DNA of 22,914 nucleotides from a virus: positions 1 through 22,914 of IMG/VR virus record IMGVR_UViG_3300032086_000297. One strand, written 5' to 3'. Each line of letters starts with the position of its first letter. Within the stretch, counting starts at the first letter, position 1. Below the pieces are notes generated by a model, which did not search any database, was not told the origin of the DNA, and saw only the letters and a list, made by a program, of their open reading frames with translations. Of the stretch, positions 16,019-22,895 are shown piece after piece. The position numbers and the translations under genes are program-made.

Positions 16019-16042
16019 GAATAAATAATTAATCGGAAAAGG

Positions 16043-16079
16043 GGTGGGCGATCCAAAAGGTTCACCCGCCTTTTTTTTT
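16043..16079 (+). terminator. Strong intrinsic terminator after the capsid gene
   Basis: A 12-position stem (10 pairs, two mismatches, one G-T wobble) from 16043 to 16070 has an AAAA loop and is followed by nine T. It lies 25 nt after the capsid stop. The next gene starts only 15 nt after the T run, with no copy of the 37-nt element in between, so that gene probably relies on readthrough. Confidence 0.85.
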
Positions 16080-16093
16080 AAAACAAAATAAAT

Positions 16094-16642
16094 ATGGCTT
16101 GTGACTTAAGTTTAGGAAGAAAGGTTCCATGTAAAGACGTTGTTGGCGGGATTAAGGCGGTGTATTTTATCGATTACGGTGATATATCAATTTCTTATGA
16201 TGCGACTGACACGGACTTGATTGAAGACCTTGGCGCGGTGACCGCGTATAAATACGAATTGAAGGGCAATTCATCGTTTGAACAAACATTTACATCTTCA
16301 CGTGAAAACGGGACGACATTCTTTGAACAAACATTGAACTTGACCTTGACGAAACTTACAAAAGAAGACCACAAGGAACTTAAGCTGATGGCTTGGGGAC
16401 GTCCGGTGGTGGTCATTCACGATTTCAACGGGAATGCGTTCTTGATGGGTGCCGAACACGGTGCCGAAGTAAGTGGCGGAACAATTGTGACCGGTGGTGC
16501 AATGGGTGATCTTAGCGGTTACACATTAACATTGTCAGCACAAGAACAAACTCCCGCAAACTTCTTGGAAGGTGCAACTGAAGCTGATCCATTTGGTGGT
16601 TTAACATCAACCGTGACGGTAACAGTTGGAACAAATTCTTAA
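16094..16642 (+). CDS. Probable tail tube protein
   Basis: 182 residues, beta-rich with a short Cys-containing N-terminus (MACDLSLGRKVPCKDVVGGI). Segments FEQTFTSSRENGTTFFEQTL and LTKLTKEDHKELKLMAWGRP, then SGYTLTLSAQEQTPANF, resemble the strand-helix-strand layout of tail tube subunits, and the SRENGTTFFEQ segment is one I recall next to capsid genes in Bacteroidetes phages. Being flanked by two terminators fits a highly expressed structural gene. A head decoration protein is the main alternative. The tail chaperone that would act on it is about 13 kb away. Confidence 0.55.
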   Translation: MACDLSLGRKVPCKDVVGGIKAVYFIDYGDISISYDATDTDLIEDLGAVTAYKYELKGNSSFEQTFTSSRENGTTFFEQTLNLTLTKLTKEDHKELKLMAWGRPVVVIHDFNGNAFLMGAEHGAEVSGGTIVTGGAMGDLSGYTLTLSAQEQTPANFLEGATEADPFGGLTSTVTVTVGTNS

Positions 16643-16666
16643 GAATTTTTTCATTTGATTGAAGAA

Positions 16667-16692
16667 GGGTGTCCGATTGGATGCCCTTTTTT
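16667..16692 (+). terminator. Intrinsic terminator after the probable tail tube gene
   Basis: GGGTGTCC (16667-16674) pairs with GGATGCCC (16679-16686) in an 8-bp stem with two G-T wobbles and a GATT loop. Six T follow at 16687-16692. Copy C of the 37-nt element starts 3 nt later. Confidence 0.8.
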
Positions 16693-16694
16693 AT

Positions 16695-16731
16695 TATAAC
16701 AAATCGAAGTCTTTTTTATTATATTAATATG
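16695..16731 (+). promoter_or_regulatory. Copy C of the 37-nt late-promoter-like element
   Basis: It begins TATAACAAA followed by TCGA, and ends ATATTAATATG, whose last three bases are the next gene's ATG. It lies directly downstream of an intrinsic terminator, as copy B does, and can be aligned to copy B along its whole length without a gap in the 9/8/9/11 block layout. Confidence 0.55.
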
Positions 16732-17067
16732 ATAATATTGCAAGAATCGGCATCGTCACAAACAATCAATTTCATTCCACGTGAATACACAAGTGGGACG
16801 ACATATACGGTCAAGATTGTAAACGAATCAACAAACGCGGAAGTGTACAATGAAGACGTCACATCATTCACCGAAAATCTTTATTATTATCAGCATTCGG
16901 ACACATTCAGTTTAAAAGAAGACACATTTTATATGCTGACAATCACATCGTCGGAAGTCGTGTACAAGGACAAAATATTTTGCACGAATCAAACGGTCAC
17001 CGATTATTCAGTCAATGAAGCTGAATACACACCGCACACAACGGACAATGAATTTATATTTATCTAA
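16729..17067 (+). CDS. Small beta-rich hypothetical protein upstream of portal
   Basis: 112 residues starting MIILQESASSQTINFIPREY. A longer reading to 16669 would begin inside the terminator hairpin and is rejected. Alternating hydrophobic positions (YTVKIVNESTNAEVY, FYMLTITSSEVVYKDKIFC) suggest a single Ig-like beta sandwich. No motif identifies a function. It shares the TAATG junction with the portal gene, so it is co-translated with it; a virion accessory or neck-associated role is inferred from that position only. Confidence 0.55.
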   Translation: MIILQESASSQTINFIPREYTSGTTYTVKIVNESTNAEVYNEDVTSFTENLYYYQHSDTFSLKEDTFYMLTITSSEVVYKDKIFCTNQTVTDYSVNEAEYTPHTTDNEFIFI

Positions 17068-18806
17068 TGGATACACACATCATAAATTTATCGTCATACG
17101 TTAAACCCAAGGTCATTGAAGACAAAAGAAAAGATTGGGTTGCTTATGGCGAAGACAATGATTATTACCAGTACTTAATTGACTTGTTTATCAATTCAAC
17201 GACAAACGGTGCAATCATAAACGGTGTCGCAAATATGGTTTACGGTAAGGGAATTGACGCCCTTGATTCATCAACCAAACCGGATCAATATGCGGCCATG
17301 AAATCAATCTTTTCCGATTCATGTATGCGTAAGGTCATCTTGGATTTTAAAATGCTTGGTGAAGGCTCATTTCAAGTTTTAAGACGTGATGGGCGTGTTG
17401 TAAGTGCTGAACATTTTCCACGTCAAACATTACGTGCGGAAAAGATGAACGACGACGGCCAAATCGAAGCATATTATTATCACCCAAAATGGAAGGAAGT
17501 AAAACCTTCAGATAAACCAAAAAGAATTGCGGCATTTGGTTTTGGTAATGGAAAAGAACCGGAAATCAAAATGATCAAAAGATATATTTCGGGTTATGAT
17601 TACTATTGTCCGCAAGATTATGAAACGGCATACGCTGAACTTGAGTGCGAAATTTCTGACTTCTTAATCAACGACGTAAAGAACTCATTTTCAGGTACTA
17701 AGGTCGTAAATTTCAACAACGGAACCCCTGACATGGAACAACAACTTCGCATCAAAAATGATGTGATGAATAAACTTACCGGGTCAAAGGGTGAAAAAGT
17801 AATTGTTTCATTCAACAACAACCAAGAATCAAAAACCACGGTTGACGACATAAGTTTAAATGACGCACCAAGTCATTATGAATACCTTTCAAGGGAATGT
17901 CAAAACAAACTTATTATTGCGCACCGTGTTACGTCACCGCTTCTTTTGGGAATGCGCACGGAAAACAATGGTCTTGGATCAAATGCCGACGAAATAAAAA
18001 CGGCTTCTTTGTTGTTTAACAACGTCACAATTCGTCCTTATCAAGATATGATTATTGAAGCAATGGACGACATCCTTGCAGTCAACGACATATCCTTAAA
18101 ATTATACTTCAAGACACTTCAACCGTTGGAATTCATTGATCCAAGCAATGCAATAACAGACGAAGCACGTGAAGAAGAAACCGGGGTCAAGTTGTCCAAG
18201 GATTTCAGCGACGAAGAAGGCGACATCATGCTTGATTTGTTGGTTGGTGAAACAATGGACGAATATGAACTTATTGGAAAACGTGAATACAAGGAAGACA
18301 ACGAAGACTTGGAAACGTGGACAAAAAAAGTAATCGACGGAAACATTGAACTTGAATCCATAAAATCAAAACCAAGCGGTGATTCATACCTTGACAAATC
18401 AGTTTATAAGGTTCGATATGCTTACGAAGAAAAATATACAAGCGGAAATTCACGCAAATTTTGTAAGCAAATGATGACAAGAACGCGAAACGGTGTTGTG
18501 TATCGTCTTGAAGACATTGACAAGGCATCACGTGGCGGGGTCAATAAATCACACGGTCACAAAGGCCAACCGTACGATTTGTTTAAATACAAGGGGGGCG
18601 TTAACTGCGGCCATTATTTCGAAGAACGATTATATCGTCTTAAAAAGAAGGACGGCGAATATGTCGAAGATAAGGCATTGTCATCGTCTGAAGAAGTTGA
18701 CACAATTCCAAAATCTTATCGTCCAAGACCGGCGGGTCACAAGGAAGCCAAAAAGGCCCCGAAGGATATGCCGAACAATGGACATCACCCAAATTATAAA
18801 GGATAA
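17067..18806 (+). CDS. Portal protein with Cys/His C-terminal extension
   Basis: 579 residues. Residues about 25-345 have portal features: an N-terminal helical region (YYQYLIDLFINSTTNGAIIN), a central wing/stem region with LDFKMLGEGSFQVLRRDGRV, and CQNKLIIAHRVTSPLLLGMR followed by NADEIKTASLLFNNVTIRPY, typical of HK97/SPP1-like portals. Residues about 446-526 form an extra domain with RKFCKQMMTRTRNGVVYRLE and GGVNCGHYFEERLYRLK (C466, C514, H516), reminiscent of SPP1 gp7/Mu gpF-type morphogenesis domains. The Lys/Pro/His-rich tail looks disordered. The portal forms the dodecameric DNA channel. Here it lies downstream of the capsid gene, far from the large terminase. Confidence 0.75.
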   Translation: MDTHIINLSSYVKPKVIEDKRKDWVAYGEDNDYYQYLIDLFINSTTNGAIINGVANMVYGKGIDALDSSTKPDQYAAMKSIFSDSCMRKVILDFKMLGEGSFQVLRRDGRVVSAEHFPRQTLRAEKMNDDGQIEAYYYHPKWKEVKPSDKPKRIAAFGFGNGKEPEIKMIKRYISGYDYYCPQDYETAYAELECEISDFLINDVKNSFSGTKVVNFNNGTPDMEQQLRIKNDVMNKLTGSKGEKVIVSFNNNQESKTTVDDISLNDAPSHYEYLSRECQNKLIIAHRVTSPLLLGMRTENNGLGSNADEIKTASLLFNNVTIRPYQDMIIEAMDDILAVNDISLKLYFKTLQPLEFIDPSNAITDEAREEETGVKLSKDFSDEEGDIMLDLLVGETMDEYELIGKREYKEDNEDLETWTKKVIDGNIELESIKSKPSGDSYLDKSVYKVRYAYEEKYTSGNSRKFCKQMMTRTRNGVVYRLEDIDKASRGGVNKSHGHKGQPYDLFKYKGGVNCGHYFEERLYRLKKKDGEYVEDKALSSSEEVDTIPKSYRPRPAGHKEAKKAPKDMPNNGHHPNYKG

Positions 18807-19309
18807 TGGCAAAAGGATTAATGATTTCACGGAAGGACTTGATTAAATACACAAGTTTAAGCGGAAATATCGACACGGATAAATTCATTCAATATGTGCT
18901 TATTGCACAAGAAATCACCGTTCAACAATTGCTTGGAACTGATTTGTATGAAAAAATTCAAACAGACATTGAAGGCGCGTCTTTGACTGGTGATTATTTG
19001 ACACTTGTCAATGATTACATCAAACCCGTTTTAATCCATGCCGCGGCCGTACAATATATCCCATTTGCTTCATATACATTTGGGAACAAAGGTGTTTTTA
19101 AACACACATCGGAAACCGGGGAAACGGTATCAAAAGAAGAAGTGGATTATTTGGTCGAAAAGGAACGCGACACAATGCAATTTTATGCAGACCGATTAAT
19201 TGATCATTTATCATTTAACGCGCCGTCAAAATACCCGGAATACAACACAAACACAAACGAAGATATTTCGCCAATAACTGGTCAATCTTATACGGGATGG
19301 GTATTGTAA
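18806..19309 (+). CDS. Head-tail connector-like protein (DUF6712-like)
   Basis: 167 residues, all-helical with IDTDKFIQYVLIAQEITVQQ, LLGTDLYEKI, LTGDYLTLVNDYIKPVLIHA, VEKERDTMQFYADRLIDHL and a C-terminal SYTGWVL. This helical layout and position directly after the portal match connector/adaptor proteins of Bacteroidetes phages that I recall as DUF6712-like. They form a ring beneath the portal to join head and tail. The start overlaps the portal stop (TAATG). The family number is from memory; the structural role is supported by both position and helical pattern. Confidence 0.65.
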   Translation: MAKGLMISRKDLIKYTSLSGNIDTDKFIQYVLIAQEITVQQLLGTDLYEKIQTDIEGASLTGDYLTLVNDYIKPVLIHAAAVQYIPFASYTFGNKGVFKHTSETGETVSKEEVDYLVEKERDTMQFYADRLIDHLSFNAPSKYPEYNTNTNEDISPITGQSYTGWVL

Positions 19310-19392
19310 GGACATATAAACCAAAAGAAATAAATGTCGTCAAATTAAAAACATTCTTGACTTCATTGTATAACAAAAAGGAAAAAAAATAA
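19297..19392 (+). CDS. Possible overlapping 31-residue basic peptide
   Basis: An ATG at 19297 inside the end of the connector gene opens a 31-codon frame, MGIVRTYKPKEINVVKLKTF then a Lys-rich end, stopping at 19392. Overlap with the connector is 13 nt. The bulk of it fills an otherwise empty 93-nt gap and reads as a plausible basic helical peptide. Its 3-prime half overlaps copy D of the 37-nt element. No family; it may be a chance ORF. Confidence 0.35.
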   Translation: MGIVRTYKPKEINVVKLKTFLTSLYNKKEKK

Positions 19393-19405
19393 TTATATAA
19401 ATATG
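19369..19405 (+). promoter_or_regulatory. Copy D of the 37-nt late-promoter-like element
   Basis: It begins TATAACAAA, as in copies C and F, and ends ATATAAATATG, identical over the last 11 bases to copy B. The final three bases are the next gene's ATG. Invariant ACA and ATTA are present at the common spacing. It would start transcription of the tail-fibre and possibly lysis genes. Confidence 0.5.
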
Positions 19406-19591
19406 GCGAATACAATTGATTGGGGGAAAGTTTATTGTTCGACTTGGTTTGGTGATATATCCGAAACAACGGACGCAATTCCTTCAGTATCCGCACCGGC
19501 TTGTTGGGCGGGTGCATTGATATTGTCGGCAGATGACACGGCATATTCAGCAGATTCGACATTATTAACGGCAGACGCAACAGAAGAATAA
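19403..19591 (+). CDS. Small protein with heptad TAD repeats
   Basis: 62 residues beginning MANTIDWGKVYCSTWFGDIS. The C-terminal part (41-60) is a perfect seven-residue repeat LSADDTA, YSADSTL, LTADAT with Asp every seventh position (D44, D51, D58). The same type of repeat occurs twice inside the tail-tip protein encoded at 6867. Two Cys (C12, C34) are present. Its place ahead of tail-fibre genes suggests a virion protein. Function unknown. Confidence 0.55.
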   Translation: MANTIDWGKVYCSTWFGDISETTDAIPSVSAPACWAGALILSADDTAYSADSTLLTADATEE

Positions 19592-19600
19592 AAAAAATAA

Positions 19601-20230
<630 letters not shown>

Positions 20231-20242
20231 AATTAATATAAA

Positions 20243-20707
20243 ATGAAAGGAATAAATATAAACGGTACAATCAAAACTTATTCATCAGTTCCAAAAACTT
20301 GGGGTGCGATGCTTGGTGTAAATTATATGTCGGATGAAGATTTAAAAGGTATTGGATTTTATGATGTCGTAAGACCTTCAACAACTGCATCACAAGAACT
20401 TGGCGACATTTATTTCGATGCTGACAATGAAGTTTTTACTTATCCGGTTGAATCAAAAACATTTTCACAAACGGTTGCCGAATTAAAATCACAAAAGATT
20501 GCAAACTTAAAAGATTTGTACAATCGTGAACTTGCAAAAACTGATTGGATAATTATTCGTGATCAAGAACTTGGAAACACAACCGACCAAACCGTACTTG
20601 ATGACCGAGCGCAACTAAGAACAGATTGTGCGACACACGAAACCGCAATCAATGCAAAAACAACAAAGGCAAGTGTCGTTGATTATGAACTTCCAAATAT
20701 TGATTAA
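20243..20707 (+). CDS. Tail fibre accessory/chaperone-like protein
   Basis: 154 residues. An N-terminal beta part (MKGININGTIKTYSSVPKTW) and FDADNEVFTYPVE are followed by a helical hairpin (ELKSQKIANLKDLYNRELAK, TDWIIIRDQEL, LDDRAQLRTDCATHETAINA). The second half resembles C-terminal segments of phage tail fibre assembly proteins, with TDWIIIRDQE and a following LRxxC helix. It sits between two fibre genes; the stop overlaps the next ATG (TAATG). A structural hinge or base role is an alternative to a chaperone. Confidence 0.5.
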   Translation: MKGININGTIKTYSSVPKTWGAMLGVNYMSDEDLKGIGFYDVVRPSTTASQELGDIYFDADNEVFTYPVESKTFSQTVAELKSQKIANLKDLYNRELAKTDWIIIRDQELGNTTDQTVLDDRAQLRTDCATHETAINAKTTKASVVDYELPNID

Positions 20708-21723
20708 TGGGATTAAATAAAAGACTTATTGACCAAGCCGGAGGCGGAGGCGCATTAGTAGGAACTGATCATTTTGGCGCATTAGAATATAGTGGGAATT
20801 CAAGCACACAATCAATATCTGGATTGGATTTTTCGCCTGACTTAGTTGTAATCAAATGCTCAACTGATACATTTGACCCTTTATGGTTTGATACTGAACG
20901 AGGCGCACCTTACGCATTGTGGTCAACACAAACTTACGCCCATCAAAACGATACTGACTCACTTACTTCGTTTGATTCAAATGGTTTTACAACAAGTGAT
21001 GACAATAAGACAAATCGAAGTGGTGAAGATTACGTCGCTTGGTGTTGGAAGGCGGGTGGTACAGGAGTAACGAACACCGACGGAAATTTAAGCACCGTTG
21101 TTCGTGCGAACGTGGATGCCGGATTTTCGATTGTTGAATATACAGGAACAAACGATTCTACAAACACATTAGGTCACGGACTGAATTCTGCACCCGAACT
21201 TATTATCATCAAAAAAACGAGTAGCACGGGAAGATGGTCAGTCGGTGTTTGGGAAAGTGGTTCAAATGTCTTTGCGATGTTTTTAAATAATACTGAATAT
21301 AGAACTTTTAATAGTTTATTTTATTCATCGATTGTACCAACCGATTCTGTTTTCACAATTAGTGGTTGGGATGAAATAAACGACCCTTTTAATTACATCG
21401 CTTATTGTTGGCACTCGGTAGAGGGTTATTCAAAAATTGGCACCTACTCCGGAACGGGATCAAGTAATTCAATAACAACAGGATTTGCGCCAAGATTTGT
21501 AATGATGCGCCGTTCAAGTGGTGTTGGAAGTTATATTATACACAGTAAACCGCCAACCACAGGAAGCACTTCGACGAATCATCTAAGATGGAATACAAAT
21601 TCAGCATCAGATTCAGGTGTTAATGAACGAATAACATTCGATTCTGACGGCTTCACAATAACAGGAACAGGAACAAATGTTAACGGTTCAGGCGAAACTT
21701 ATATATATATGGCAATCGCATAA
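20707..21723 (+). CDS. Tail fibre/receptor-binding-like virion protein
   Basis: 338 residues, Gly/Ser/Thr/Asn-rich and beta-strand throughout. Two related blocks each have a Y-x-G-x-(N/G)-S turn, a hydrophobic strand such as PDLVVIK or PELIIIKK, and a Y-(V/I)-A-(W/Y)-CW motif (DYVAWCWKAGG, NYIAYCWHSVEG). FSIVEYTGTNDS and YSKIGTYSGTGSS mark repeat boundaries, and a third block ends YIYMAIA. I recall this repeat style from marine phage virion proteins (DUF7483-like, from memory). Likely host recognition, placed last before the lysis genes. No enzymatic motif seen. Confidence 0.6.
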   Translation: MGLNKRLIDQAGGGGALVGTDHFGALEYSGNSSTQSISGLDFSPDLVVIKCSTDTFDPLWFDTERGAPYALWSTQTYAHQNDTDSLTSFDSNGFTTSDDNKTNRSGEDYVAWCWKAGGTGVTNTDGNLSTVVRANVDAGFSIVEYTGTNDSTNTLGHGLNSAPELIIIKKTSSTGRWSVGVWESGSNVFAMFLNNTEYRTFNSLFYSSIVPTDSVFTISGWDEINDPFNYIAYCWHSVEGYSKIGTYSGTGSSNSITTGFAPRFVMMRRSSGVGSYIIHSKPPTTGSTSTNHLRWNTNSASDSGVNERITFDSDGFTITGTGTNVNGSGETYIYMAIA

Positions 21724-21726
21724 AAA

Positions 21727-21867
21727 ATGAATGATTTGAAAATATATATTTTAAACGCGTTTGCGCTTCTTGTAAGTCTTACAGAAATTGAACCGTTCCT
21801 TCAAGTGGTGTCATTGTCCTTGGCAATAATTTATACCTTAATCAGTATTTACAAAAAACTTAAATAA
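21727..21867 (+). CDS. Small two-segment membrane protein, candidate holin
   Basis: 46 residues (MNDLKIYILNAFALLVSLTE, then EPFLQVVSLSLAIIYTLISI and a basic KKLK end). Two hydrophobic stretches (about 6-18 and 24-42) are separated by a short acidic loop. Size, topology and basic C-terminus are holin-like, and it starts 3 nt after the fibre stop and directly abuts another membrane protein gene in the lysis block. Which of the two is the holin, or whether they act as holin/antiholin, is undecided. Confidence 0.55.
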   Translation: MNDLKIYILNAFALLVSLTEIEPFLQVVSLSLAIIYTLISIYKKLK

Positions 21868-22272
21868 ATGCAACTTCCAAAAAACGGTGTCGCAAAAGAA
21901 ATTCGACATTATGTCGGAAGTCTGTTTATTTTCTTGTTTGTCATTGGAATTATTGTTGCACTTATACAATTCCCAGTTCTTGACACAAACAAAGAAGTCG
22001 TCATGATGTTGATTGGAACAATCTCGGCCAGTATCGGAATCGTCGTTTCGACAATAACCGGAAGCAAACCGGACGACATAAATCAATTAAAAAACAACCT
22101 TGAAAAAAAGGAACATCAAATTGAATTACTTGTCAAGGCAAAAGATCAGCTTGAAGCAATGGTCATTGATTTACAAAAACAAATGTTGGAAAATCAAGAT
22201 GCAATAATGGACAAAATAATCCTTAAGGCGGCCATTGATTATGACGAAAAAAATAATCCCCCGAAGAAATGA
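21868..22272 (+). CDS. Holin-like membrane protein with coiled-coil tail
   Basis: 134 residues. Two membrane segments (about 15-38, VGSLFIFLFVIGIIVALI; and 43-65, VVMMLIGTISASIGIVVSTI) are followed by a coiled coil (about 68-115) rich in Lys, Glu and Leu (NQLKNNLEKKEHQIELLVKA) and a disordered charged end. This layout is common in phage membrane proteins next to endolysins. The coiled coil probably oligomerises the protein. It abuts the previous membrane gene and overlaps the CDGSH gene as ATGA. A spanin-like or inner-membrane tether role is an alternative. Confidence 0.55.
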   Translation: MQLPKNGVAKEIRHYVGSLFIFLFVIGIIVALIQFPVLDTNKEVVMMLIGTISASIGIVVSTITGSKPDDINQLKNNLEKKEHQIELLVKAKDQLEAMVIDLQKQMLENQDAIMDKIILKAAIDYDEKNNPPKK

Positions 22273-22346
22273 AAAAAGTAAAATGCAAATGTGGATGTAC
22301 AAACAATCCAAGTGGATATTGTGACGGATCACACTTAAATAAATAA
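22269..22346 (+). CDS. 25-residue CDGSH iron-sulfur-like micro-protein
   Basis: The frame starts at an ATG overlapping the previous stop (ATGA) and encodes MKKVKCKCGCTNNPSGYCDG followed by SHLNK. It holds the CDGSH signature: CxC (C6, C8), then CDGSH with C18 and H22, the three Cys and one His that bind a [2Fe-2S] cluster in known CDGSH proteins. The spacing CxC-x2-T-x2-P-x3-CDGSH is one residue longer than the usual CxC-x2-[ST]-x3-P-x-CDG[SAT]H. An extra Cys (C10) is present. Nearly the entire protein is the motif. Cluster binding and any role are inferred. Confidence 0.55.
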   Translation: MKKVKCKCGCTNNPSGYCDGSHLNK

Positions 22347-22356
22347 TAAATATTAG

Positions 22357-22518
22357 ATGGAAAAAATAAAAGAATACGCAAATCTTGCCATTGAAAAAAT
22401 TAAAAAGTGGTATTTTATTAATTGGAACGGGGGAATGTTCGATCGTGGAAAAACAATATTTGTTTCCGTGGTTGCATTTTTCGTTTTATGGAAAATCATT
22501 TATTCAATTTTTGCATGA
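22357..22518 (+). CDS. Small single-pass membrane protein of the lysis block
   Basis: 53 residues beginning MEKIKEYANLAIEKIKKWYF. An amphipathic basic helix is followed by NWNGGMFDRGK and one C-terminal membrane segment (about 33-53, TIFVSVVAFFVLWKIIYSIF). Stop overlaps the endolysin start as ATGA. Could be an accessory lysis protein, an antiholin-like factor or part of the release system; nothing in sequence distinguishes these. An alternative reading that extends the endolysin upstream was rejected in favour of this gene. Confidence 0.5.
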   Translation: MEKIKEYANLAIEKIKKWYFINWNGGMFDRGKTIFVSVVAFFVLWKIIYSIFA

Positions 22519-22877
22519 AATATTTTAACATCCAAGAATTCGATTCACCGGATCACCCCGGTTCGGGCATCAATATGCAACAAGGTTTCCTTGAAATGTT
22601 GGACAATGCCCGTGAAATTTACGGACGACCAATGCACATCAATTCAGCGTATCGCACGGTTTACAAAAATCAAGAAGTCAATGGGCGACCCAATTCGGCT
22701 CACCTTGAAGGAATCGCGGCGGATGTACATTGCAACAATTCCCGTGACCGACACGACATGGTCAAGGCATTTATCGAAGCCGGATTCAGTCGTTTGGGGA
22801 TCGGAAATACATTCATTCATATCGATTCCGGCGACATCCATTCAGACAAAGACCCCAATGTCATTTGGACATACTAA
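22515..22877 (+). CDS. M15-family peptidase endolysin
   Basis: 120 residues starting MKYFNIQEFDSPDHPGSGIN. It carries the M15 zinc pattern SAHLEGIAADV with H63 and D70, and FIHID with H102 as third ligand and D104 near the active site; SAYRT (44-48) is also typical. Such enzymes cleave peptide cross-bridges or D-Ala-D-Ala bonds in peptidoglycan. No signal peptide, SAR segment or separate cell-wall-binding domain is visible, so export depends on a holin. It overlaps the preceding membrane-protein gene by 4 nt, which supports this start over one at 22422. Confidence 0.85.
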   Translation: MKYFNIQEFDSPDHPGSGINMQQGFLEMLDNAREIYGRPMHINSAYRTVYKNQEVNGRPNSAHLEGIAADVHCNNSRDRHDMVKAFIEAGFSRLGIGNTFIHIDSGDIHSDKDPNVIWTY

Positions 22878-22895
22878 CACGGTAGGATCAACGAT

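Noticed and set aside
16669-16728. Upstream extension of the pre-portal gene
   Set aside because: It would start inside the terminator stem and translate the T tract; the ATG at 16729 is preceded by copy C of the element.
22422-22514. N-terminal extension of the M15 endolysin
   Set aside because: The region is better read as the end of a 53-residue membrane protein, and the M15 protein begins naturally at the ATGA overlap.
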